Origin: Bipolaris cookei
Lineage: Eukaryota; Ascomycota; Dothideomycetes; Pleosporales; Pleosporaceae
Length of the DNA stretch: 64,000 nucleotides
Direction: 5' to 3'
Assembly (NCBI GenBank): GCA_002286855.1
Contig: NRSV01000006.1
Coordinates: 372,001 to 436,000, forward strand
The notes under the pieces: generated by a model
What the model was told of the DNA's origin: nothing
Databases searched by the model: none
What the model saw: the letters and a program-made list of their open reading frames with translations, nothing else
Made by a program: the position numbers and the translations under genes
Shown: positions 44,302-55,868 of the stretch, in pieces
Layout of the letters: every line of letters starts with the position of its first letter
Numbering within the stretch: position 1 is the first letter of the stretch

Positions 44302-45564
44302 TCATCCAGTGAGCCGCACCGTCCACTTCTCTTTCTTCTCGACACACACAACAGGCGCAGACGCTTGGATCACATTCATACCGTACGCCTCGAGATCATG
44401 ACAACTCGGGAGCCGCCCACTGCACGCGATTTCCCTCAGCAAACTGGGACCGCGACCCATATCTACCTTGCCGCCCAGCACCACACATGCAGCTTCTTCA
44501 AGCTTCTTGGCGAGCAGCTGCCACGCGCGGCCATGTCCCGTCGCGCCGTCGCACGCCTCGTGCATGGAGCACGAGCGGCAGGAATACGCTTTGAGGAACG
44601 CATGGCACATTTCGTGGATAATGGTTCCGAGGCGGTTGTGCAGGCGAAGGATATCCGGGTGGTGACTGGGCGTGCCGGCGCCGCGGTATAGAGTGGGATG
44701 GATGAGGATCTGGGTGCCGATCAGAGGGTTGAAGAGGCTTTTGCCAAAGCAGTCGCGTTGCTGCTCAGGGAGGTACGAGAAGCCTGCTGTTAGAGTGGCA
44801 TTGTGCGTGGGTACGCAGCCTGAGAAGAAGACGCGGTTCAGGTGCGTGAAGAGCGTGGTTAGTTGTGCGACTGACAGCGTGCGCCGCATGTCCAGGCCGG
44901 TGATTTGCGGGTGCCACGCTTTGAGGAGACTGCGCAGTTGGTGGACGGCCGGTGTAATGTGCGCGGATGGGTGGAGGTAGGTCGCGTCGAGCCATGCCAT
45001 GTGGTATCGTACCAATGTCATGGCTTCATAGTCGCCGCGAAAGCGCAGTCGCAGGTATGATCCTGGACTAACCTGCTTGGGCTGATTCTCGTACAATAGG
45101 CCTTTGGAGCGCCGGGTGCGGTTGGTGTTGGCTAGTTGGTCCTTGATGATGCCATGGGATTTGGCCGTGGTGATTTTGTAGAGCTTAGGCGCGCATTCAT
45201 CGCAGTCACATGGTACATCTGCTTCTTGCACGTCTCTCCTCAGCTCATCAAGGCTTCGCGGGACCTCGGAGGACTCTGTTTCCGTTCTTGGCTGCGGAGG
45301 TCGTCGGAGGATGCGGTCCTCGATAAATGACAGCTTGGGATCGAGCGAAATGAGCGGCTCGAGAAAGGGAAGCAGGTAGTGCCATTTAGACGGGCCGTGA
45401 CATGCTTTGCCCTGCTCGTGGTCTCGTATCTGTTCCCTGGTGCTGGGTGTTTTTGGGTTTCCGAGGATGAGCTTTGCAATTCGCCGAAGGGGATGAAGCC
45501 GTCTCCTCTTCCTCTTGACGATAGGATTAGTGACCGAGGTATCTGAAACGGGAGGGTTCCCCAT
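44302..45564 (-). CDS. SprT-like zinc metalloprotease-fold protein
   Basis: A single-exon 420-aa protein. The C-terminal half has a SprT-like domain (about 230-400) with HEMCH at 317-321 as the HExxH zinc site and a third ligand likely at His344 in GATGHGRAWQ. The N-terminus is basic (KRKRRRLHPLRR), a possible nuclear signal. A Cys cluster (CDCDECAP) lies at about 119-125. SprT proteins such as Spartan and Wss1 cleave DNA-protein crosslinks, but many fungal SprT-like proteins are uncharacterised. This one lacks a visible PCNA or SUMO motif, so repair is only a possibility. Convergent with the SP-RING gene. Confidence 0.85.
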   Translation of the reverse strand: MGNPPVSDTSVTNPIVKRKRRRLHPLRRIAKLILGNPKTPSTREQIRDHEQGKACHGPSKWHYLLPFLEPLISLDPKLSFIEDRILRRPPQPRTETESSEVPRSLDELRRDVQEADVPCDCDECAPKLYKITTAKSHGIIKDQLANTNRTRRSKGLLYENQPKQVSPGSYLRLRFRGDYEAMTLVRYHMAWLDATYLHPSAHITPAVHQLRSLLKAWHPQITGLDMRRTLSVAQLTTLFTHLNRVFFSGCVPTHNATLTAGFSYLPEQQRDCFGKSLFNPLIGTQILIHPTLYRGAGTPSHHPDILRLHNRLGTIIHEMCHAFLKAYSCRSCSMHEACDGATGHGRAWQLLAKKLEEAACVVLGGKVDMGRGPSLLREIACSGRLPSCHDLEAYGMNVIQASAPVVCVEKKEKWTVRLTG

Positions 45565-48238
45565 GGGGCTATGTTATTGAAATCTGACGTATAGCACTTG
45601 ACATGAAGGAAGCAAGGAGGATAGGAGATATTTCTTTGCCAGGAAGTGGGCCCATGATAGCCGTTTGCAATGCGGAGGGCAACCCGAACAGTGAGGCGGT
45701 CAAGTGATAAGATTGAGAGATCCTAGTCATAATATGCTTGTGTATCTCACTATGCACGCCATGCAGTGCACAGACGGTTGGAGCGGTCAAGGATGGAGGC
45801 GAGGGTTGGCAGGTCTTCCGGTACGAAACAATCGGATCCGGAGAGACGGTAAGGTTCAGAGATTGCAACACTGGGTGTTATTGCTACTGGCCAGCGCATA
45901 GTATGATTGCGTGGTTGACATTTTTTTTGTTTCGGCGAATGTCGCCATGCCACGCGTGTCGAGAGAAGACTCGGAATTCCTGCCCCTGGGTCGCGGAACT
46001 GTGTTGCCGCGAAGGGCTAGTGCGGTGATTGTTCAATTCAAAAGGATAGCGCCACGTGGCGCAGCTGGGGGTCTACTCGCAACGTTCCCAGGGTCTAACG
46101 TCGCGCACGTGCACCCGGAGGCGTGCTATGTTTCCGCTTCAATAAAAGGCAGGCGGAACAGACGCTCGAGATCCGACTCCTTTGTTGTACTGTCGTGTTT
46201 CCGTAGCGGCCAGGTGTGCGCTGTCAATGGCCCCTTGTTTTCCAGGCAGACTTTGGGCATCCAATGCTACCGGGGGGACGGAAGAGACGAGGTTGACCTC
46301 TGTCAGTGGTGGGGCTTCCTCGGCTCAAGGCTCATGCACAGTCAGCTTGGCCAATCGCCAACAAGTGCCATTCATCCTGTAAGGCTGCCAACTCAGTCAA
46401 AGCATGATGGCGCTCTTTGGCATGCATAATCGTAGCGTCGCATCAACGTCTTGCTCTAATCTAGAGTGTGGAAAGTCTATCTGAGTACTGAGACGTGAGC
46501 AGGACGCCATCACAAATATCTAGTAGATGTAGAGCAAGGTCGGTGCAGCGCTGGTTCATCGCGTGCCTTTGTCTGTCTGCGGGGATCCGGTGGAATGGGC
46601 TGCGCATGGTCTCGAAAAGAAGAAGAAGAAGCTTCTCGTTCGAAGATCTGCTTCACTAAGCTTGTAGTGTTGCAAAGTAGAAAATCTCCTTGCCGATCTT
46701 CCGCCTTCGGGTATGCAGCCCAGACTCTAACAAACCGAAGAAACTGACAAGCTCATTTCCACACAATGCTGTTTTTGTCATGGTACTTGGTAGCAGAGGA
46801 GGGTTTGGTATTCTGTTGAACTCTATAGCCAGTTTGAGTATTAGTTTAGAGTGAAACTGGTGAGGCCGTAAATGAAGAGGGACAAAAGAGATGGCGACAA
46901 AGGTTTCTACTACAAGGAAGCGCGTTTCTTACAACAAAGGACATTCACTGCTGGGGTCGACAGGACGCCAGTAGGGCCGAGTGCGAGAGTGGTGATTGGC
47001 TGCTTGGACCAGCGCTGTGCACTGGGTGGCGGGGAAGGCGGGAATTGGAGTGGAAGGGTTCAGGAGTTGGCACGACATGAGAAGACTTGGTGAGGCATGA
47101 ACAGTGGTTCCGGTGACTGGGTGAACCGAGTGCGGCTCTCGGGTGGTTAGTGCAGCAGCGGCCAATGATGGACGCTGCAGACCAGGGATCTGGGAGGGTC
47201 AGCGTGCGGCATTTGGTGGATAGCCACGTCGTGCGGAAATGCATGCCGATCGCCAATACGAGCCTAGCAGGGAACCCAGGCAATACCTGGGGGCGGGCCT
47301 CTGTGCCTCCCTGGCAGCTGGCAGCCGTGGTGGCGAGGGATGGTGCAGCCAGATTCACGGAGCATGCCCGTGACTGGAGCAGTGAGTTCAGATGTAACGT
47401 AGAGAGCGATGTGACCCAAGACACGTTAGTGCTGTTTTGCTCACAGCGAGGGCGTAAGACACAATAGTGGACGTGTCGAATTCTAAATAAGACGAGAAGC
47501 CGCGATAGGGGCGACGGGGTCATGGAGCGTGCAGACAAACAGCTCCAGACACACGGACGGGACAATTTCCAGGACGGTTTCAGCAAACGTGTGGAGGAGG
47601 GCATGGCAGAGGGTCAAGCGTGTCGACCTTGTGTTGCAGCGTGCGGCGGCGAATGCCTAGCAGTGCCTAGCAACGCCTAGCAGTGTCGATCGCGTACAGA
47701 GTTGCGCCACCAGCGAGAAGGAGCGAATGCCAGTGTGTTAGAGAGCGTAAGACGAGTGTGGTGTCGGGAATAATGACAACTAGGCTTTGATCGCCAGCAG
47801 CCAGCAGCGGGCGCCCCTTTGTTGAAGCGGGCGCTGAGTCCAGTCCCAGACGGCCTCGAGGACAGCGGGTGAACCAGGCCAGCGGGCGTGGCAGCCAATG
47901 AGTGGGCGGCGATGGCTGGAGCAGTTTCCAGAAGACTGCTGGCAAGAGAGCCAGGCAGGCCTCTGGGGCGCAATGGGGTCAGATGGTGGGTAGTAGAGGC
48001 AGTAATACAGCCAGCGGACATGGATGTCATGGATGCTTGGCTTGGATGCTGGCTGACGTCCCGGCGTGCTGGCCTCGCCCCGTTCTAGCGCCATCGTCCA
48101 AGCCACGGCCAGCGCGGACAGGCCGCCTTATACATAGCACCTGGCGCCGCCCTCCAGGTGCCTGTCTATCTCGTGGTCGTATATGTACACTCATTCACAT
48201 GTACACGCATTGCACATCCATCCAACACACATCCCATA
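45565..48238. other. Large gene-free region
   Basis: About 2.7 kb without a credible gene. Frames at 45911-46429 (plus) and 46945-47604 (minus) are long by chance in GC-rich sequence: both are rich in Ser/Arg/Pro/Cys with no domain or splice evidence. A short GCCTAGCA repeat (three copies) lies at about 47655-47685. The right end is the promoter of the gene at 48239. Confidence 0.5.
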
Positions 48239-48883
48239 ATGGCCACCATGTTCCGTCACTTCTCTTTCGACCCCGTTCCTCGCCCTGCCTATGCTGCCTA
48301 TGAGGCCGAGCGGGCAGCCATGAACGTATCGCCTACATCACCAGCCTTGCTCCCACAGCACCCAAGTCGCCCACCCACCCCGCCCTGCACAATGGCCGAC
48401 CTTGCCCTCCAGCTCAACCACCAAACTCTCCGCATCGATTCTTCTCTCGACTGTGGCCCCACGCGTCCTCCCACGCCTGACAGCGACTGCGACAGGAGCC
48501 CGTCACCCACCACCAAATGCGTACAGGAACAACCGCGCCCCACCTACTCGCGCGTCTCAGCCTCAGTCCTGCGCATGCAGCGCCAGCACACATCGCGCAT
48601 GCAGTGCACTTCCTCACACGCCCGCGACATCTCAAGGCTGGTCCAGATGATCGAGGCTGAGAAGCAGTGCACCGTCAGCCCCCCATCCTCGACATGTCCA
48701 CCAGCCGCGCCCTCTGCCCACGACGAGGCTGTTGACATGGACTACGACCTCCCCGCCAAGCGCATCGAGGCAGCCATGGCCACCCCAATATGGAGGGCGT
48801 CTGATCGCCGGGAGAGCAGCGTCCGCGTCACAAAGACGGTGCGCATGCGCAAGCGTTCTAGAGAGAACGGCGTGTGCAAGTAG
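48239..48883 (+). CDS. Hypothetical protein, Pro/Ser-rich
   Basis: A 214-aa protein, probably starting at MATMFRHFSFDP; the frame extends 27 codons upstream but that part is unlike coding sequence. No domain is recognised. It has repeated PPTP/SPTT motifs (RPPTPPCTMAD, TRPPTPDSD, RSPSPTTK), possible proline-directed phosphorylation sites, a helical stretch (SHARDISRLVQMIEAEKQ) and a basic C-terminus (RVTKTVRMRKRSREN), possibly a nuclear signal. Codon use is C-ending and gene-like. Function is unknown. Confidence 0.65.
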   Translation: MATMFRHFSFDPVPRPAYAAYEAERAAMNVSPTSPALLPQHPSRPPTPPCTMADLALQLNHQTLRIDSSLDCGPTRPPTPDSDCDRSPSPTTKCVQEQPRPTYSRVSASVLRMQRQHTSRMQCTSSHARDISRLVQMIEAEKQCTVSPPSSTCPPAAPSAHDEAVDMDYDLPAKRIEAAMATPIWRASDRRESSVRVTKTVRMRKRSRENGVCK

Positions 48884-49388
48884 TCGGCCTCAAAGTCGAC
48901 ACTGTTTCTGCATTTTTATTGCATGCATAGCCAAGGCGTTTTGGGGGTTTGTTTCACACAACAGGCGCAATATACCACTTGATCTTTGTCGGAATACCAT
49001 GGGTATTAGCCCATGAGGCCGCGTTATAAGACGGGCTTAGCGATACGGGTGCATGGTACTACTCGTTCTTCATACATATATCTATTGCTTTTCTGGAATG
49101 CTCCCTACGGGTTGAGCCGGACGTTGTAGGATGCGACGAGCCGAGGGCCGTTGTTGCGTTACATTATGTATTTAATACCACTGCATCATCGCACAACACA
49201 AATAGCTTGTATTCATGTTGTTTGGTGTCATGTGCCAATCAGATTCAGCCCTACGTTACCCGCATCCTGTGAACCCGCGTCCTGGTAAATTTGTGCCCCA
49301 CTCTGAACCGCCGTACCGCTGCCAATGCCGAACAACACTTGGTCTCACCAACATCACCGCTCCCACCGCCGTCGCCGTCGCTGCCGCC
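48884..49388. other. Intergenic region
   Basis: About 500 bp with the 3' end of the preceding gene and the promoter of the next. Nothing distinct. Confidence 0.5.
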
Positions 49389-50257
49389 ATGTCGCTCCGA
49401 CGAGCACTAGCCCCGCGCTCTATCCACATACGCATCGTTCCCCGCCCAGCCAACCTTTCAGAGAGTCGGGAAATTTACCGCGTGCTGCAAAACTTTGGCG
49501 AACTCGATACCTTCAAGTATCTACGGGTGCGTCATTCTCGTCCCATCTTGCCTGCGCCGGGCACAACGTCTTGCTCTGCAAAGAAACCGCATCTGACTCC
49601 TCCCAGTACGAATACCAAAACCCTGCAGACAATGTCGCTCTTGCCATTTACCGCGACGAAAGGTCTGCTCAACGCGCCCTCGACGCCTCGCCCCTCCGCT
49701 TCGCCTTAGAAAAAGTCGTTTCTCCTGCCACTACCCACCTACGACAATCCTCTTCTTCGCAAGAAGAAGGTAGTGACCAAGACAACTCCTCGACCGAGCA
49801 AACACCGCACACCAAAGGTATCGACGAAATACTGCGCCCCTCGCAGCTCGCAAACCGCTCCTGGCGTTCCACGCCCACTATCAAGCCAACTCCCAAGCCA
49901 ACTCCTATGCCCTTCGAGTCACCCGCACCCTCTGAGAAACAAATAAAGCAGTCCAAATGGTTTCAAGTAACCCTCGACCGTTCACGAGCTGTGCATCAAG
50001 ATTACATCGAGCGCCAACCCTTCTGGAAGCAGTTCAGCCCAATGAAGAGCATGGCCCAAGAAGACCTGGCAAAGACCGTACCACATCCAGGGCTGAGCGA
50101 TATCAGCAAGCGCCCACCCAATGCCCATCGGACCCCTAATCACGTGCTCAAAATCATGAATGACTACGTAGAGACCAAAATGCCGACACTGCGAGGAATA
50201 GTCGAGGGCAGCGAAGCAGATCGCGCATTTGAACAAAGAAGACAATCTCGCAAATGA
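49389..50257 (+). CDS. Hypothetical protein, possibly mitochondrial, RRM-like N-terminus
   Basis: Two exons (49389-49526, 49607-50257) around an 80-bp GTGCGT intron give 262 aa. The basic N-terminus with few acids (MSLRRALAPRSIHIRIVPRP) looks like a mitochondrial presequence. Residues about 15-75 (IRIVPRPANLSESREIYRVLQNFGELDTFKYLR, then NPADNVALAIYRDERSAQRAL) resemble one half of an RNA-recognition-type fold: an RNP-like strand, helix and strand. The remainder is charged, with a Pro/Lys-rich linker (PTIKPTPKPTPMP) and a conserved-looking PFWKQFSPMKSMAQEDL. A role in mitochondrial gene expression is a guess. Confidence 0.75.
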
Positions 50258-51709
50258 ATATTCGATTGAATCGCATGTTTTGACAAGCTCTTGATGCCAC
50301 AGGCAACCAAGCTTCTCCAATCCATACGTAGAGCACGTCAGCTCAAGGCATATTTCAACCACTCCGCCTGTTGGTTCAGCTCGCATGCATACCGCCGACT
50401 CGCCCTTTGAGATGACAGAACAAGTCAAGAGACTAACGGCCCGCATGCATATGAATACTCATATTCAATGCCATGCTCCAAACGGATGGACGGATAACTA
50501 CTAGGTAAAAAGTAAATAAGTCAAGTCATACACGCAACATAGAGCACGCAGAACTTATCTAATACAGTACTCAAGCACATCATAATGGCGACTTGAGTCG
50601 GCGATACTCAGAAAGGAAAAGCTAGCTAACACAGGCTCTATCAAATTATCTGGAATTACAATAGTACAGTACCATAGAGCACAGAAATCACGTCATTTCT
50701 AACGGGAGATCAAACGGTAGATTTACATACTTGGAGCGGCCCGGCCTTCGTATGCGTATTGGGAAATTTGTCACATAAGCGATCACCCGACAACGTTCCG
50801 CAGCTCATAGAACGAAGATGGGGGCTTAGAAAACATCGTGGCTTGCGCTGTTGGCCATGTCGGTGTCGAGCCAAAATTGTCAAATGCCTCCGTTTTATGC
50901 AATGAGAGTCTTTTTTGGAATGATCGACCACCCTTGATCACCAATTCTCCAGGAGGTCGCACGGCAATCTCGGTTCTTAGATAGCGGCGCATACCTGCTG
51001 ATAGTGGGTCAAGGCGGCTGTGCAGCCCATGCACAACGAGAAAGACCAAAGACAGTTCCCACCTTCATAATCGATATCGCCACGGCACTATTCGGCGCCT
51101 CAAGCAAGGGTCATTTAGCGCAGACTGTCTAGCGTTTCATAATCTCTTGGCTCCCGAATTGGCGTGAAGCCTTCCCGTGCTGACTGCATCTGAGACATGG
51201 TCCCTGGAGGGGCTACAGAGGTACATGGTTGGGCGCATCGTCTGTGACCCTTTGTCAGCGTTATATACCCGCTGTCAAAAATCCTACTACACTGTTGAAT
51301 GTGCTTACCTGTTGCGAAGCATCATACACGCTCACGATATCAGTGGCTCATAATGCTCAGGAGAAGACGGGTCTATGCTGGGCGATCGGCAAGCGCTGTT
51401 TGTAGTTTAACGTCCGTTGGCCAATAGCAATGCGCAGGGAGCACAATTGTACTAGACGACTCCTTAAATCTTGTCCGGCTGTACCCCAAAGGTCCCATAC
51501 ATGCCGAATCTCAAAACGCCCTTCTGACGCTCCCTTGAAAAAGAATCCCCCCCATTTTGCCTTTTCTCCTTGTGAGAGTCCACTCATTCCATTCCGCGTT
51601 CAAAGCGCTCGCAGTCATTCCTTGATCCAAACACCACCCTCAGCGCGTCTGGTCTACGCGCGACACCACACTCCTTTGGTACACACTCGCGCGTACGATA
51701 ATCGCAAAC
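50258..51709. other. Intergenic region upstream of CRH gene
   Basis: About 1.45 kb without a supported gene. Short frames on the minus strand have no domain. Confidence 0.5.
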
Positions 51710-52929
51710 ATGAAGTCCTTCGCCGTTTCTGCGGCCGCAATCATCACCGGCCTGGTCTCTACGACTACCGCGCAGACGCACACGGACTGTATGTCGCATT
51801 CGCCCCAGCATCAAGAAGGATAGGTGCTAACATCCAAAGGTTACCCGCTCAATACGACAGGATGCCCCGACATGGAGGCTCTCGGCGGCAACGTGACTTT
51901 TCTGTGGAACAAGACGGGTATCGTACAGGACGAAAAGATTTGGAAGATGCTGAACCAGGGCAAGATCGATTGGGTCGAAAAGGGCGCAACTTTTACCATT
52001 GAACGATCGGGCGACTCTCCCACTGCAAACTCGGTCTTCTACATGCTCTTCGGACGTCTCGAAGTCATCATGAAGGTGGCTACCGGTACCGGAATCATCT
52101 CTAGTGCTATCCTGCAGTCTGAGGCGCTCGACGAGATTGACTGGGAGTTCATCGGCGACAAAAAGACGATTCTCACCAACTACTTTGGCAAGGGAGATAC
52201 CTCGACCTACGACCGCGGCAAAGACTTTGAGCTTGACTTTGCGCCACAAGAAGACTTCCACAACTACACCATTGACTGGACCAAGGAGCGCATTGAGTGG
52301 TTTGTTGACGGCAAGAGTATTAGAACTCTTACACCTAAAGAGGCCAAAGATGGAACTCGCTACCCCCAGACACCCATGAATGTCCGACTCGGTGCATGGG
52401 CTGCTGGTGACCCAAGCAAGAACGACCCCGGTGTTGTTAAATGGGCTGGCGGTGAAACCGACTTCAGCAAGGGCCCGTACACTATGACCATCCAGCAGGT
52501 GTATGCTCAAGATTACACGAGCGCTGCCAAATACTCGTGGGAGAACATGGACTCATCTGGTGATTGGGAAAAGGTCAAGGTCATCGAGTACGTTGGTTTT
52601 CCCTTTTGCGCTCACTTGCTTATAGTATGAAACTAACGATCTACAGGGGAAAGTCTGAAGTGCTTGAGGAAATCCAGTCACCCCATGGCGTCAGGAACCG
52701 CTTCGCGGCTTTATCCAGCGGTGCCAAGGCCGGCATTATCATCGGCGTTGTTTCAGCCGTTGTCATTGGTGCTCTTGTCATCCTCTTCTGCTGCATCAAG
52801 CAACGCCGCATTGGCAGGAAGGAACATGAGGCTCTTTTGGCTGAGGAGCAAAAGGAGGCCGCCGAGCTGAGCGAGTACAAGTCGCAGATGCAGGCTGGCC
52901 GGTTTGCCGTCGGCGGCGGTCGCGTTTAG
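51710..52929 (+). CDS. CRH-type cell-wall transglycosylase, GH16, membrane-tailed
   Basis: Three exons (51710-51788, 51840-52587, 52647-52929) give 369 aa. A signal peptide covers about the first 21 residues (to TTAQ). The GH16 domain carries the catalytic DEIDWEF (Glu125, Asp127, Glu129). Cysteines near the N-terminus (CYPLNTTGC) match the CRH pattern. CRH enzymes join chitin chains to beta-1,6/1,3-glucan at the cell surface. The C-terminus has a single membrane helix (about 305-327) and a charged cytoplasmic tail (KQRRIGRKEHEALLAEEQKEAAELSEY), not the usual GPI signal. The Ser/Thr-rich stalk common in GPI-anchored CRH proteins is absent. Confidence 0.93.
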
Positions 52930-53423
52930 ATTGCGCGAAGGCACTGATTGGGAGTTGCGATTGTAGTCTTTAATTGAGATGGGTTCTCTTTGCTACCAAT
53001 GGTTTGCAGTCTCCTGTACTGGAGCTGCCGTTGCCTTGTCATGTTATGGTCACGATATATTTACTTCGCACACACACACCTACATATATACCCTTGCTGT
53101 AATTTTGCCAATAGGGTCTTTGCTCTAAATCTCTTATATGTTCTCGATATTGCATCCACACGACAACTCAACATTATGTCAAGTCCGGCTGCGGCTCTGC
53201 TCTAATCCCAGTGGCCATGCCTGCAAATCGATGACGTCGATGTGTAGCGGTTCTAGCATGTGATCAACGACGAGGTCTTCTCCGCAAACCCCGGACATGC
53301 GGGCGTGCGGCCTGCGCCGGCTAACTTTGAGCTGCCTCGGCATGTGGGCGGCGGTCCATTGTCAACTGGCTTGGATACAATCGCACCCTATGATTTCCAT
53401 TCCTCCCACACATATTTCTGACA
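52930..53423. other. Intergenic region between CRH and acyl-CoA dehydrogenase genes
   Basis: About 490 bp. Nothing beyond the two flanking gene ends is seen. Confidence 0.5.
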
Positions 53424-54859
53424 ATGGCTTCCTTCTCACGATCTTTACGACCACTCACCCGCGTTGCTACGGCTTCGTCGCGTTCGCTGCGACCAGCAGT
53501 CCGCCCCGCCCCGCAGTATGTCTTAAATACACCGAAAAAAAGTGTCAAGCATGGCCAAAGCAAAAGCTAACGCGATGACGGGCCAGAATACGATGTCTCT
53601 CCTTGACTCCTTCCAGGCGAGAAGCTGTCGATATCTCAGATGTACCACCGACACCCATCACCCACCTCTCGGAGACCGAGATGCTCATGGGCGACTCGGT
53701 GTCCAAGTTTGCCAACGATGTCGTATTGCCCAAGGCCCGAGAGATGGATGAGGCCGAGACCATGGACCCAGCAGTAGTCGAGCAGCTGTTTGAGCAGGGA
53801 CTCATGGGCATCGAGATACCCGAAGAGTACGGTGGCTCAGGCATGAACTTCACTTCGGCCATCATCGCCATCGAAGAGCTGGCGCGCGTCGATCCCAGTG
53901 TGAGCGTCCTGTGCGACGTACACAACACGCTGGTCAATACTGCCATTATCAAGTGGGGCTCCGAGAAGCTCAAGAAGGAGTGGCTGCCCAAGTTGGCCAC
54001 CAACACAGTTGGGTCGTTCTGTCTATCTGAGCCCGTCTCTGGCTCCGACGCCTTTGCGCTCGCCACCAAGGCCACGCGAACAGACAATGGCTACAAGATC
54101 AACGGTAACAAGATGTGGATTACCAATAGTGTTGAAGCAAACTTCTTCATTGTCTTTGCCAATCTCGACCCCAGCAAGAAGTACAAGGGCATCACTGCAT
54201 TCATTGTCGAAAAGGGCACTCCCGGCTTCTCCATTGCCAAAAAAGAGAAGAAGCTGGGTATCAAGGCCAGCAGCACCTGTGTTCTCAACTTTGACGATGT
54301 TGAGATTCCCAAGGACAATTTGCTAGGCAAGGAATTCGAGGGCTACAAATACGCCATTGGGCTGCTTAATGAGGGCCGCATTGGTATTGCAGCACAAATG
54401 ACCGGTCTGGCGCTGGGTGCTTGGGAGAACGCAGCAGGGTGAGTCTTATCGTCATGGTCCCAGTGTGAGTGACCAGACGCTAACAGCTATAGCTACGCAT
54501 GGAACGACCGCAAGCAGTTTGGCCAACTCATTGGCGAGTTCCAGGGCATGCAGCATCAGCTTGCCCAAGCCTGGACCGACATTCAAGCTGCTCGCGCCCT
54601 TGTCTTCAATGCCGCCCGTAAGAAGGAGGCTGGCGAGGACTTCGTCATGGATGCGGCCATGGCCAAGCTTATGGCATCCCAGGTCGCCGGACGTGTGTCT
54701 GGGCAAGCAGTCGAATGGATGGGTGGAATGGGCTTCGTAAGAGAGGGCCTGGCCGAAAAGTACTTTAGGGACAGCAAGATTGGCGCCATTTACGAGGGAA
54801 CAAGCAACATCCAGTTGACGACTATTGCGAAGCATTTGCAGAAGAAGTACACAAAGTAG
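53424..54859 (+). CDS. Mitochondrial acyl-CoA dehydrogenase (short/branched-chain type)
   Basis: Three exons (53424-53515, 53617-54438, 54493-54859) give 426 aa. The first exon encodes a clear mitochondrial presequence rich in Arg and Ser (MASFSRSLRPLTRVATASSR). The body shows ACAD features in order: MGIEIPEEYGGSGM, SFCLSEPVSGSDAFA and KMWITNS (FAD binding), RKQFGQLIGEFQGMQ, and IYEGTSNIQ with the predicted catalytic base Glu406. It oxidises a short- or branched-chain acyl-CoA in the matrix, passing electrons to ETF, in isoleucine/valine breakdown or beta-oxidation. Position of the catalytic Glu fits the SCAD/SBCAD group; exact substrate is not certain. Confidence 0.95.
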
Positions 54860-55868
54860 ATGATTAGGATGACGACCAACCTACCAAACGTTGAAAAAAA
54901 ATATTGCCTGGCTTGAAAGCCAAGCGGAACCTTTAATTCTTACGCCTCCATTTTTCCTTTTTTGCTATAAATTTGTTTTTTGTCCACTCTGCAACTCCAG
55001 CGCAGAATGATTTACTTCTAGATCGCGGGATCGATTCAAGCATGCTAGAAATCACGAGTGATATCACACCATGGGCAGTGCCCAATGCTCCCGCGGCAAA
55101 ACGACATGGTTGATCTCCGCAGTGATGCCGCTGGATCCTCGGACCAAACGACTGCAGCATGTCCCCTACTTGCTGTAGGGGGCCCTACTCTAACTATTAG
55201 CAGCAGCAGCAGCATTAATACTATAGCACAGCAGAAGCGATGCGAACCATGGTCACTGCGCACATGTGCACACGCTGAGGGGCATGCACATGCGATCTTG
55301 TCTCCCCACCCTCGACCCACCAAGACGCCAGAGATTCGTGGCGGCCAGCCCGGCACGACAGTAGCCCAACCGTCCAGGCTTATCCATGTACTTGAGGCAC
55401 GCCAATGCCCTCGATCGGAAAATATTGCGAAGAACCATGGGTCTGCCTTATGGAACCCCCGGACTCGTATATCGTCATACCTGCGCCTGGCGTGAACCGC
55501 TGCTGCCCATTAAGTCAGCTTTTGCTTTTCTCAGTCTCAGGCTATGTGTATCTCTCTTATTCCCAAGATACTATCTTGTCTTTCTACGTACTTGCTCTGA
55601 TTGAAGTCGACCTCAAATCCTAAAGTCTCCTCATCTCCTTCCCCATTCCTATCACATCCCTGTTTTTCCTCGTCCCAGTCCCGCTTCTTGCGTGACGGTG
55701 GCCCACAACGCACCACCTTCTTAACCCCATCTGTTCCAGTGTCCCAACGCCATCGTTACCGGGGCTGTCGGAATAGTTCTTCCCCCCAGCCACATTGAAC
55801 GAAGAGTTTTGGCCGTTATCTGGCATAAGTCGCAACTTGGTCACCTCATGGTCGTGTAACTACCGCCC
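54860..55868. other. Intergenic region upstream of coiled-coil gene
   Basis: About 1 kb, no supported gene. A short AGC run lies at 55200-55214. The last 250 bp is pyrimidine-rich. Confidence 0.5.

Noticed and set aside
45911..46429. 172-codon plus-strand open frame with a TATA-like AATAAAAG inside
   Set aside because: No recognisable domain; the sequence looks random in amino-acid use and overlaps other frames.
46945..47604. 219-codon minus-strand open frame
   Set aside because: Composition is Ser/Arg/Pro/Cys-rich with no domain, signal or intron support; it lies in GC-rich intergenic DNA where long chance frames are common.
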